Assembly: GCF_018139145.2 (NCBI RefSeq)
Contig: NC_059500.1
Location: forward strand, 31,415,437 to 31,479,436
DNA from: Gymnogyps californianus
Taxonomy: Eukaryota > Chordata > Aves > Accipitriformes > Cathartidae
Reading direction: 5' to 3'
DNA: 64,000 nucleotides
Of the stretch, positions 46,459-57,180 are shown in pieces. The notes beneath the pieces were generated by a model. It worked only from the letters and a program-made list of their open reading frames with translations. It was not told where the DNA came from and did not search any database. The translations under genes and the position numbers were made by a program. The number at the start of each line of letters is the position of its first letter. Within the stretch, counting starts at the first letter, position 1.

Positions 46459-49400
46459 CTGCAAAGGGAGAGAAATGAGATGGGATTATTGTTTGACCCC
46501 TGCTATACATACATTAATATGCTGAGGAAAATTACCTAACTAATACCAGCAAGCGAGCTGTCTCTGATCAAGGAAGTACTATATCTGCTCATGGTAACGT
46601 AAAAGTCTTGAGCAGAAATCTCATCTAAGGAAAAAATACCAGAATGCAGGGTTTGAGATTATAGTAATTTTTTCAAGCAGGTTTTTGGGTTTTGTGGTTT
46701 GGGTTTTTTTTTAAAATAACCCTGTTAATTTTGCAAAAGCCACAAGACTATAGCCTTGAAATTCAAGGTCCAATTTAATTCCTGATAGTCAGTGAGATTT
46801 TTTTGTCACTGACTTTAACGGAGCCAAGATTTCACCATATGGGCTTACCTGTAAAACTATGCCAGAAGAGCTATCCAAAGCCCCTGAGCCTCAAGGACAC
46901 CTGAATGCTTTCCCAGTCACACACCCAAACATAAACACATTCAGTTTCTAAGTGCAAAACAGAAAATGAACGATAAGCAGCTTTCGTGCTTGAAGATCAA
47001 TGTCTTGGACTGCTGCCTGCTAACATCGTCACTCTTTCCATTCATAGGAAAGATGCCAGTAGGTTTGACACCAAAGGTCACAATTCTGTTGTTGATGCCA
47101 GCCTGCAAGGAAAGGGTCTGGAGGCTGACTTAAGCCTGGGTGGATATCAGACAGCTGGGATGGATTTCTTTTGAGTGAGAGTAGGTACATCACTTGGATA
47201 AGTGTGTCTGATTTCAGCCCTCCAGTAGGTGATGCATACAATGGATAAATGCCTGCTATTACTACAAGCTAATGGAGTTCTTCAAATAGGCCACTTGACT
47301 CAAGTGAAGTATTTTGGTATGGAATGTCCCTGATTCTCACACTTATAATCCACATTTGTAATTTACCTTATATACATAGCTAGATTTACTCCCTCTGGCA
47401 CATAACTCCTACACAGCCTCAAAATATGTTAACGTGTAGAAGAACTGTTGATGCACATGATTACCAAAAAGTAGCACATCAAGTATGAACAAGCCTGAAA
47501 ATCACATACTATAATAGCTATGACACGCTCAACAGAAACATTAGCATTTAAATAGCCTTAACTCTGACCCAAAACAAAAATAATTTGGAAAACCGAAGAG
47601 TTGAAACTAGTCTTGTGCATATGCCACAGCTGAACTTGCAATGAGAATCCCATGCGCATATCCCACTGCTCGTCCTGTGATCCACTGGCTCCTTTCCGAA
47701 TCTTGCATGGTCTATTTGAAGATCCTTAATATTCAGCTCTGTGAAAATCTGGCTAAATTGAACCATCCACAAGCAGGTCAAACATACTGGTACAACTCGC
47801 CTCACGCTGATGCTACAGCTTTTAGTCACAGTGTACCATAAAAGTACCGTTCTCAGAGGAACAGAACAGGTATGACCACCAGGAGGAATCATCCCACATC
47901 CTACTTGTACTGAGCTAGCAGAGAGAGGCCCCCACCGCTAACAGGGCTTTGCTGTTCTACTCACAGCAATATGATGAAATATTTCCAACTCTGGAGTTTT
48001 CACTGTCTATTTCTATATATCCCTCTTCTCCAAACTTATATAAGGAGCTCTGATCCAAAGGCAAACAGCCTAAGGTGAAGGAAAGGGCATTGCTGGCAGT
48101 TTGTAGGCATTTTGCTTAATTTTCAGGTGAGAGCTATCAAGAGATTTTAAGACCACCCTGCAGGAAGAAAGCAAAAAAAAGGGCTAACATTTCTCCTACC
48201 ATGCAGCCAGCAGTCCAGCAGAATTAGACACACCTCCATTTCTCTGCACAAACTGATGCTGACACTGATTCCTAGGGGTCACCCAATATTTTCTATTAGA
48301 AGCCACTATGTTTCTAACGATTTGGCCAAAGCCCCGCTCTTATTCTTTGACTTGTCGTTTTCTTCCTACTATAATTAAAATATTCTCTTACATTTTGAGC
48401 CAGAAAACTACTTCTAAATACAAGGCAAAGAGGCTGCATTTTTTCCCCAGTTGCCTCCCCATTTTTTCAGAAGCAGCATTTTTTTCCCCAGCTGGTTGGA
48501 TGAGCTTTTGAAACGTAGCAAAAACCTGGCCTGGGGTATCGGAAATGCCTTTTGCTGCTCTCTGGCCCAAATGCCTACAAGACTGGGTCACGACCTCTGA
48601 AAATGAACACCTGCCCTGTGCAGTACTGGTTTTTATAAGATTTTGCTGCTAAGGAAGTCTCTAGGGATCACTACAGCCAAAGAGCAGGACAGACAAAAGC
48701 AGTGCTCCAGATTGGTGCAGGAACAGCAAATGGCCCAGGCTTTTGCCTCGTGGAAAGTGACATGTGTTTGTCCCAACCTTTACTAATGAGCCAGACTCCA
48801 TCTTCCTTCTTTAGGGAGTAACAGACACCAACCCAGTCATATGGCATACATCTGACGAAGGACACAGTGTCCCCCACAGAGCATCAAATAAAGGCTCTCA
48901 GAAAGTCTCTGCTATTTACAAAAACAAAAGAAAACCCTAGAGTGTATCAACAGCCCAGGCAGCTGTATACAGGGCATGTTCGGCGTATCTACTGAGCATG
49001 TTCAGTGAGACCTCAGTGAGTAGACCTCTCAAGGGATGGAGATACATGAGTTCTCATGCCTGCCCCTCAACCCACCTCTCTGGCAGAGGCCGCTGCCAGG
49101 CTGTGCACTCGCCACTGGACTCACCAGCCTTTTAGAGCTGCTTTACGTTCCTTCTCCAAAGCAATTTATGCTTTAACATTTTCCTGATGTGTACTGGGCC
49201 TTCGCATGATCTGGAGAAGAAAAATTTCCTCCTCCCATGTTTTGCAACCAGTAGAAGACGTGTACAGCCCAGCACCTGCTCTATCATTTATTTCATGGCT
49301 GTTTCCCAAGGCCCTGATTCAGACAGTAGCTCTTTTCAGCAGACATTTCTCCAGAGTATGATTAAATTAAAGAAACTTGGAGACAAGCACTTAAATGCTT

Positions 49401-52131
49401 CACTAAATTGCAACAAAGCTGATCAGAGATTATGGCAGGGACATGACTTTCACCGTACTTAACTAGCTGCAAGGACACGTTTTATTAACTCATGTTTTCT
49501 CTCAGGGAAATGAAAAGAAAAAGGCTCTGATTTAAAGCACTCTTACAGTTTGACAACAATCACAGCTTCTTACCTGCTAGGCTGGGAAGTGCTTGGCAAA
49601 TTTGCTATCTAAGCCAGAAAACTGGAGGCTGGACCACAGCAGGGAATGCCAGAACGAATACTGCGTGGGTCTCATCTTCCAACCTGGACCGATACCACTT
49701 GGAAAGGGGAGAAACTTTCTCTCTCTTTTGGCACCCAAGGCTACTGTAGGCAGGATCCAAACCCCCAGCTACCAACTACTCAGCAGTGTCTGACTTCACT
49801 GCTTCAACTCTTAAGCTCTATTACCCAGACCACAAAAACCTACTCCTTACAGCTTTCCCCTTTCTGAGAATTGCTGATCTCTGGGTCCACCACACCTGAG
49901 GCCCAGCACTGCTCTAAGCTCCCTGGAGAAACAAATGCAGTTTTGAAGGGAGAATAAAAGAAATTAACTGCTGCATAACACAGAATAGCAGGCAACATCC
50001 TAGACACCTTCCTTATTTTAACTCCAATGCTGTTTCCTAGAGCTCCAATTTGACCTTTAGCAGACTGCAGTGTCAAAAACCAATGGGATTTGTTATGTGT
50101 TTGTGGGATTTGTTTGTATTTGTTCATAAACTAGACAAGAAACTTAGATTTTCTTTTTTAAGTGGAAGCCTGTAACTCATTAAGAAGCTGCTGAATTCCA
50201 TCCCCATTTTCCCTTTGGTAAGCAGGTAGGTCAACTAAAAATCTGGATTTTCACAAGCTCTCAACAGTTGATACTTTTATTCCAATTGGAAAGAGAAGCA
50301 AAACTGTGCAGGGGGTGCTTCTGAAAACTCCTGTTTATTTTACAAAGCTGCCAAGAAAAAAAGGTCAGTCACCATCCTCACCTCCTTCAAAACCTCACAT
50401 GCACGAACCATTGGACCCATTTAAACAGGCTGCTCTCAGCACCTGCCGACTGCCGGCTATGCTGTGAGTCAGCCTCTGCATGCAGAAGCAGTGAACAAAA
50501 GAAAGGCACAACCAGGTGTGCACACAGGGACAAAGACGTAACGAATTACCCAGATACTCATCTCGGTAAATCATCTAGGTAACAAGCAGGCACAGGGTCC
50601 CCAAAGCCTGGCCAGCAGGGTGCAAGGTGTTGAAGAGGTCCCGGGGCACTGTGCGAGCCTTTCCCTCGAAAGGCAACATAGGGCTGGGCTCCTGAAGCAG
50701 ACTACCGACTTTCTATACACACTAGCCCATCCAGAAAAGCCCACCAAGAGGGAAAGGAATACACCGCAGGTATTTCTTATACCTGCTCTGTGCATAAAAG
50801 AGAAGGGGCCAGAAATGCCCACCATGAGCAGGTACACGGGCAAAACCAAAACTCAGTTCAGAGAGCCAGCAGGGATGTCCTGGACTGTCTTCTCCAGTTT
50901 CTGTTTCCCAGGCTCTCTGCTCACACCCAGTTCCACCTTGATTTCTGGAGTTGTTGGGGGAATGACCATCTAACCATCACAGGAGATACCCCGGGCGGCT
51001 TTTGCAGCCCCCAGGACAGGGATGTCCTTGTGCTCTCTGACCCAGGCCCCTGCCACCCTCCCCTGCAGCCACTGTCAGAAGCAGCCCTGCCTGGGGACCC
51101 TTCTTCTTCACCTCCAGCTGGTAGCAGCACAGTTGATCCCAGGCAGCCAAGGAAGGCCCAGTCACACCTCTGGGCAAAGATGTTCTCAGTCTTTGCAGTC
51201 AGAAGTGCTCAGTCAGAAGTTCAGCATCTCCCCTAGTCACTCAGCACCAGTCCATTGGCTCTGCCTCTGGGACCACAGCAGTCAGGCAGGGACCAGCCTC
51301 GGCTCCCACCATATGTGGTTTATTGGAGAGAGGAAAAACAACAGAAGTAGCAGAACGCTACAAAAATAAACAGGTTACAGAAGCAACAGATACCAGACAT
51401 CGCAGGTGTCTGCATGCAGTCCTGATAGGTGTTAATGCGCTCGTCCTTTGGACCAGGGTGTGTCTCTGTGTCACTGCCTTCTGCCAGGTTTGGATGGGGT
51501 GCCACACATCATTGCTATACACCACTCCCGGTTTGCTGGTTAGGTGATTACCTGAAGGTTGACCCTCCTCCAGAACTGTTGCCTGTATACAGATCTACAC
51601 TACTTCACCATCTGCTCTTTGCCACCCTCCCCCGAAATCCAGATCTTGAAATTTTCTCTTGTCCTCATGCACGGATCTGTAACACCTGGCGAGGAAAGGA
51701 TAAGGGCTCTGATCACTGAGTGCCTGTAGCTCCTTGCCAGGCTCAAAGCCCACATGCCCCTGATGTCTCACGCATTTTCCCCCTTCTGACGAGGATGCAG
51801 CAAGGATGCCAGAGTAGTACCCCAAGAAGCCCGTGGGTTAGTGCACGGCATGGCATGTCTGCTGATATCGCTCTCAATTTCAAATTCCACTGGTTTATAC
51901 AACAAACGTTCTTCTAACAAGCCAGCATACATTATTCATAAAACAGCACAGAGCTGTTCAGCAGCATATGGAACCGATGAATGTTGTTTTGGTGTGGGTG
52001 GAGATAGGGTTGATAGGAATGTTTTAGGGGGAAGGAAAGGAGATCATTCCACCCAGGGAATTTCAAGTGCGTCACCAACTGGAGGAGAACATTTCTAAGA
52101 GAAACTCCTGTGTTAAAAATCTGGTTTGTAT

Positions 52132-52173
52132 GGAGAAGGGGGGGGAGGGGGAGAAAGAAAAAAGGAAGGAAAG
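52132..52173. repeat. G/A-rich polypurine tract
   Basis: Plus strand has a run of nine G (52138-52146 region) followed by GAGGGGGAG and then A-rich GAAA/GGAA steps. It could form a local G-rich secondary structure. Confidence 0.8.
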
Positions 52174-53390
52174 ATTGTGCCAGATATATCATCATAAAAC
52201 AGAAAAGGATGGTTAGCTGGTGCTCCTGAGACCCAAGAAATTAATGCCACACAAGAAATGTGTCCTCTGTAAAACTGATACATGGGGGTTGCTAGAAAAG
52301 ATTTGTTCTGTACTTGCTGGAGTGTTTCATCAGTGTTATTGGTAAAGGCAGCATACCGAGTTATTATGGGTGAGCAGAGAAAAGGCTAGAGAAGTGTTTT
52401 TTGAGAGCGGAGCACCTGCACAGCCTATTTCAGAAATTGTTTTATTGGCCCTGTGCATTTGCAGGCAGGACAGGCACAGGCACTCTGCAATTCAGTCCAC
52501 TGCTGCAGGAAAAGTCTGTCGGGAGGAGAGACTGCTGAGCACGCTGGGTCACACGGACAATCCTAAGGTCCTCTGACTCACCTTGCATGCAGCCTGGGTT
52601 TGAGCCCACTCCCCAGAGAACAACAGTACATCAATTCACAGTATCCTTTTCGCAGGTTATCCTGCTGGCCTGAGGCTGTGATACCTGCCTATAATACACA
52701 CCCAAGATGCATCACCTAGGGGGCCTGTACACGTACAGGTGCATGTGTCTATATATGTGTGCACAAAAGCACTACTCGATGTTTTTCAAGGAGATGATAG
52801 GTCCTTGGGTTACCTAGCTTCTTTGTCACTGGCAGTAGGCAGACCTCATATGCAGGCACCATGTTGGTGCTTTGTTCATACTGGCTAGAGCATGAGGATA
52901 TATAATACTCTCTAGCTCAGCAAAATAGGCTGAGTCACGTAAGTGCGAAGTGTCAGAGGAGTATGTTTCTAAGGCACAAATGGGTTAAATCTGTCTCCTG
53001 CCCTCAGTCAGCTGAAGCAGTCACAGACACAGGTCTTGGGCATTGTAATTACTTTGTATGGGGAGCAGATAAAATACAAGGCAGTCCAAACAAAGGAGGA
53101 AACACACCCACAGAAATATGCAAGAGGACAAGTCTACAAATCAAGCCCTGCTTGAGACTGAGGGGATCTACACGGCACCACGGTCCAGAAAGCCCAGCCC
53201 AGAACTGAAGACATTTCATGAGAGGTGATGTACAAGCACACACACACAGACTTACACTGATAAAAAGACCTCCTTTGCCACACTACACACTGGCAACAAC
53301 TTCCAGGTCTCTTCCACTAACACAACAGTACAGAAGAGCTAAAGCTCAAATATAAATCAGTTCTCTAAATCAGTGACATCTTAGCAAAAT

Positions 53391-53482
53391 AGATGGGCAG
53401 ACAAAGAACAGAAGGGGAAACAGACATATGGAAAGAACCGGGCTGCCCAAAATCACAAGACCAATCAGTGGCAGAGCCGCTT
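53391..53482 (-). repeat. MIR-like SINE relic
   Basis: GGCAGACAAAGAACAGAAGG, GGGGAAACAGACATATGG and CAATCAGTGGCAGAGCCG follow the order of the reverse-oriented MIR core (gaaacagaggcacagag ... cagtggcagagc). Confidence 0.5.
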
Positions 53483-53854
53483 GTCATCTTGTCAACTGGG
53501 CAGGCATCACTGATGGGCATGCAGGGATCTGAGAATATCCCTGCCCTCCGTAACACAGCTTTTACAGGTCTTAGATGCTCCACACATACAAATATCTTTG
53601 TACAAAATAAGGAAACAGCACTACAAACAAAACCAAAGCTGCAGTATGCTTCCCAACTTACTGAGCTAGGCTGGAGAAGAAACGGGTTTCTCTCACACAA
53701 CAACCTACAGCACTCAGGAGGCAGAAATGTGAATCCCACAGAGGGATGAACACAGAGCATTCATTACTGCAGTAGCTAACTGTGTCAGACGCCATCCCTG
53801 GGAGAAAGTCCCTGCCCTGAGGACATTACACCATGCATACTCAGTGGACACAAA

Positions 53855-53925
53855 GCCTGGGAGAGGGAACAGAGGTACGGAGATTAAGTGATTCACCGGA
53901 TGTCAAAAGACCCAAGTTTCTGCCA
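53855..53925 (-). repeat. MIR-like SINE relic
   Basis: GAACAGAGGTACGGAGATTA followed by AGTGATTCACCGG resembles the MIR core gaggcacagagagattaag-tgacttgcc. It is a second copy about 0.4 kb from the previous one, so the two may be pieces of nested or neighbouring insertions. Confidence 0.45.
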
Positions 53926-55327
53926 TATGCAGAGAATTTTTGTACATAAATCCTCCCACTGAATACCGTGCAATTATTCCCATGCTCAGGGTGAAAGTGA
54001 TCACAAGAGCAGGGTTGCAGAGCACCTGCCACATGCAGCCTTTACTTTGGCATTTGCTGGAGTAGCAGATACTGCACCAGCAACAGCCCGAGAACGATGG
54101 CCATGCTATTTCTCTGCCACAACCTTAGCAGTACACTATTTCTTAGTTATGGTCAATAAGACCCTCAAAACGGAGGTTCCTGCAATTGGACTGAATAAAA
54201 TACTTAATTTATTTCTATTTCCATTACTCTGTGATTGATTAAAGCTCTGCAGCTGAGGCTCTGAAATACCATACAACCTGTAAGCCGGCAGAGAGTGATC
54301 TGCAAAGAACTACTATCTTTTCATCACAGCAGAGGAGGTTTCTCTCAGGACAGATATGAGATTTAGGGAAGGGACAGTACAGGAAGATCCGTGCATGTGC
54401 TTGCTTGTTTGCATGCACACGGACACAAGACATGAATAAATGCCTTTGGCTGATGCTCTGAAATACTTCAGCCTCATTCAACACACCTTTGCAAATGGTT
54501 ATATCTTCTAATCCCAAGGCAGAATCAATTTGCAGCAGGAATGAAATTAGAGGCATATTCGGTCACTACATAAAGTTCATCCAACCCTTGGAGACATGGA
54601 GCACCTTTGGGAGGGAGGCGGCTATTAAACCTCTTGCCAGGGGTTCCCAGGTGCCTCTCAGTTATCGAGTGGGAGCAAGGAATGAGGAAAGAAGAGATAC
54701 TGCATGGAGTGGGGGTTGTTTGCCTAGGAGCCGAACAACTGGGCTGGGCTGAGTGAGGAGATGCTGCACACAGCCACTGTAGCAGCTGGGCATAGCCTGT
54801 GCTACCGACCGCTACTATACACTAATGTATTCCTATAAACGCACAAGTGATGCCTTCCTAATAAATACTTGATCACAATATTTAATCATGCATGCAAGTG
54901 AGACGATATTTTTACCTAGCACCCACACCTACTAAATCACAGAGCTGTAGAGAAGGAGCAAAAACTATTTTTCTATGGAAAACCATTCCCATTAAACAGA
55001 TAATCCCAAGGACATCACTTGCCAACTCCGGCACCTTTCCCGAGAGCAGAGCTCCCATTAGCATTCTCACTAGCAAGTTTTCACTGTTTACTACTGCACC
55101 AAGCTCAGTGACAGAGCATTCCTCTAAGACCCGATCACTCTCACACACCAGACCTTTCTCACCTTCAAGCCTCTCCTCAAACCTAGAGACTTTTTTTCCG
55201 ACCTGACAGCAATTCTGTGATCACTGCAGATCATCCAGAGCCCTTAATTCCTGCAGAGCGTAACCTTTTCAACACCACCACCTTCACTCCTAGCCAAGAG
55301 AAACACTATAAATATTTAGTTATTTAC

Positions 55328-55486
55328 CTTGCTTTCTTTAGTAGAAAACTCAGAGGAGTTGGAGATTTTCATAGATTTTGACCGATGGGACTGCCGCCAG
55401 AGAGATTCTTCTCGGGAGTATTTCACTGAACCTGTGGCTCTCACCCGGACTTTGCTGGTGCTCTGAACACTGTTAACTCCAATCAT
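55328..55486 (-). CDS. PSD3: PSD3 alternative first coding exon of a Sec7-less isoform
   Basis: Seen: 53 codons from the ATG at 55486-55484 (MIGVNSVQ...) to a phase-0 donor (AAG|GTAAATA) at 55328. The peptide is basic and Ser-rich (VKYSREESLWRQ, HRSKSMKISNSSEF) and ends FSTKESK. No other ATG lies between a good acceptor (TTCCTCTGCAG, exon start 55544) and this ATG. The ATG has G at -3, and the same frame is closed by TGA just upstream of a TTG near 55594. The donor phase matches the next exon (ALYNSIKNEK...), giving a continuous 375-residue protein. Inference: this is an internal-promoter or alternative 5' exon that replaces the Sec7-coding exons, so the product would keep the membrane-binding PH domain and coiled coil but lack ARF6 exchange activity. 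The paralogue EFA6A (PSD) has a described short isoform of this type. It could instead be an internal exon, but the canonical junction into ALYNSIK is phase 0 from the Sec7 side and this exon's own acceptor phase differs. Confidence 0.72.
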
Positions 55487-55544
55487 TTCCAAAAGTGAGC
55501 GTATGGGATGGGGAAGAAGAAAGCTAATGGCACTTCCCAATCCC
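55487..55544 (-). other. PSD3: 5' untranslated part of the alternative PSD3 exon
   Basis: This is the stretch between the putative splice acceptor (pyrimidine-rich CCTTTTCCAATTCCTCTGCAG read on the minus strand, cut after 55545) and the ATG at 55486. It stays open in the coding frame but has no ATG. If the acceptor is used, a further non-coding upstream exon is expected. If not, transcription starts directly upstream and the leader is longer. The sequence alone does not decide between these. Confidence 0.45.
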
Positions 55545-55680
55545 CTGCAGAGGAATTGGAAAAGGTTACGTCTAGACAGCCCAGGCTCAAGCAATCAGTG
55601 TTTGCTTAAAGCACACTAGGCTGTTTTCTCCAGCATCTTCAGGCACACTGTTTGGAGCCAGCCTGATTGTTCCAGGCATT

Positions 55681-55690
55681 GCTCACGTCA
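55681..55690 (-). promoter_or_regulatory. CRE-like site upstream of the alternative exon
   Basis: The minus strand reads TGACGTGAGC, which holds the CRE half-site TGACG and differs from the full TGACGTCA palindrome at one position. It lies about 195 bases upstream of the ATG at 55486. Single short sites occur often by chance. Confidence 0.3.
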
Positions 55691-55696
55691 CTGGAC

Positions 55697-55735
55697 AGGG
55701 GGAGAAAAAAAAAAAAGAAAAAGAAAAAGAAGAGG
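55697..55735. repeat. A-rich polypurine tract
   Basis: Plus strand is GGGGGAGA followed by long A runs separated by single G. On the sense strand of PSD3 this is a pyrimidine tract just upstream of the alternative exon. Confidence 0.8.
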
Positions 55736-56194
55736 CTGATAGAAACTCCTCCCCTGCTCCACTCCCCTCTCCAGCATTGACTCCCCCTTCATACACACAC
55801 CAACAGTGAGAGGGAGAGAGGTGGAGAGAAAGATGCTGGAACAAATGCCAGCAGATCAAGCAAGAGATTCATTTTCAGTTCACACGGCCACACTTCCCTG
55901 CCTGCAACAGCCTGCCATGCTCATTACTGCCTGCAATAACAAAGGACACCGTAAAAAGAGTCTTAAATCACCTGCCAGCTACAGGCTTCTGGATGTGAGA
56001 AATACCGATGGATTCCCAAAGCACTGGAGAAATGAGTGAAAGCCCACAGCACCATAACGAAGTTCTGGCAAGCCCCAGAGAGATGCCCCAGCAAATTTCC
56101 ACAACTCTAAGCATTTGCACTCGTTTGCCAGAGTCGTTGGGGTGCCTTCCCAGGGGGAAAGGGAGAGCAAGACCACTTTCACACTCTAAGAGGG

Positions 56195-56280
56195 GCTTAG
56201 GGGAAAAGAGATGACTTTCCCAAGGTGACCAGTGCAAACCAGTGGCAAAGCTGTGAGCAAGCAGCTGGGGACCCACCTCC
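56195..56280 (-). repeat. Possible MIR-like SINE relic
   Basis: GATGACTTTCCCAAGGTGAC followed by CAGTGGCAAAGCTGTG is similar to the reverse-oriented MIR core. It borders the CpG-rich stretch. Confidence 0.35.
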
Positions 56281-57180
56281 CCCCTTGGCATCCAGGAGAG
56301 CTGTAGCCGTACCCCTCTGCGAGCAAACCGCACGCTCGGGTGGCTGACCCCACGAGCGATGCCACTCCTGAGCGGCACCCTCTTCCTCCCCTGCAGGAAA
56401 CCCACACTGCCCAGCAACGGGAGGGCCACTGCCAGGGTCCACGCATGCCGCAGGCACCACTCCAACCCACGGGAGCCCAGCTCCGCAGGTCAGGCATGCT
56501 CCCGGCGCCTGGAGCTGCTCTCCCCCACACAGGGGGCGAGAGGAGGCCAGCACCAATGGCAGCCCATGCTCTTATCAGGGGTGGATGCACTATATAAGGA
56601 AAAAGAGAGATGTTTACCTCAATGTTGCAAAAGCACCATCATTTCTGGCTCCTGGAGACCCAGAGCACAGCAGACTGTGCATTGCCATGGCAACCTGCTC
56701 CGATGAGAGAGGGAGATCTCTGCTCTGCTCAGCACGGGGTCGTGGCAGCTGCCGGCACACGCCAGGGCAGGTGGAGCAGCTCATGCAAGCGCCAAGGCAG
56801 AAGTGGACAACGGGGACATCATCCCGAACTCAGAAGAGGCAAACAGCTTGTGCAGGGGGAGCACGAGGAGCTGGAAGACCACGTGGCACGGGGACCTCAC
56901 TGCGGGCTAACACCAGGTTCAGCAACCTGCCCCATGCTGCCAGCCCACCAGGCAGGGCAAGGCCACCAGCAGCAGGGTCACAGTCTCGGGGGACACCAGA
57001 GCCTCTCATCCCACTCCCACCATGATGCACAGGGAGCTGCTAGTCCATGCATGCAGCCAGGGATGAGGGGTTGCTGCCCTGGCATGCCGACGTGAACGTC
57101 CCGCACTGAAACACATCTGGCAGCCAAAAGCTGTGTGAAGGGGCTCCAGCCCCCATTCACGCCCGAGTCTCGTTCAGTGT
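56240..57180 (-). promoter_or_regulatory. PSD3: CpG-rich stretch, candidate internal PSD3 promoter
   Basis: By eye, 56281-56580 has about 16 CpG in 300 bases with roughly 64% GC, much richer in CpG than the flanking introns. It lies 0.75-1.7 kb upstream of the ATG of the alternative exon. A TATATA stretch at 56590 can be read on both strands. Inference: this may be the promoter of the Sec7-less transcript, with a non-coding first exon splicing to the acceptor at 55545. It could also be a GC-rich intronic segment without promoter activity. Confidence 0.35.

Larger units (their letters stand above)
46459..55327 (-). other. PSD3: PSD3 intron between alternative and shared exon
   Basis: About 8.9 kb. 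It contains a purine-rich tract (52132-52173) and two MIR-like relics (53391-53482, 53855-53925). No Sec7-coding exon (N-A-F-F-L-L-N or D-L-L-K motifs) is found here on the minus strand. Confidence 0.8.

Noticed and set aside
51193..51222. Short direct repeat around GTCAGAAGTGCTCAGTCAGAAG
   Set aside because: Two near-identical copies of about 11 bases; ordinary replication slippage and too short to interpret.
55968..56706. Overlapping frames of 115-165 codons on both strands
   Set aside because: Stop codons are rare in the CpG-rich stretch, so long frames arise by composition. Frames on opposite strands are equally long and none has a known domain.
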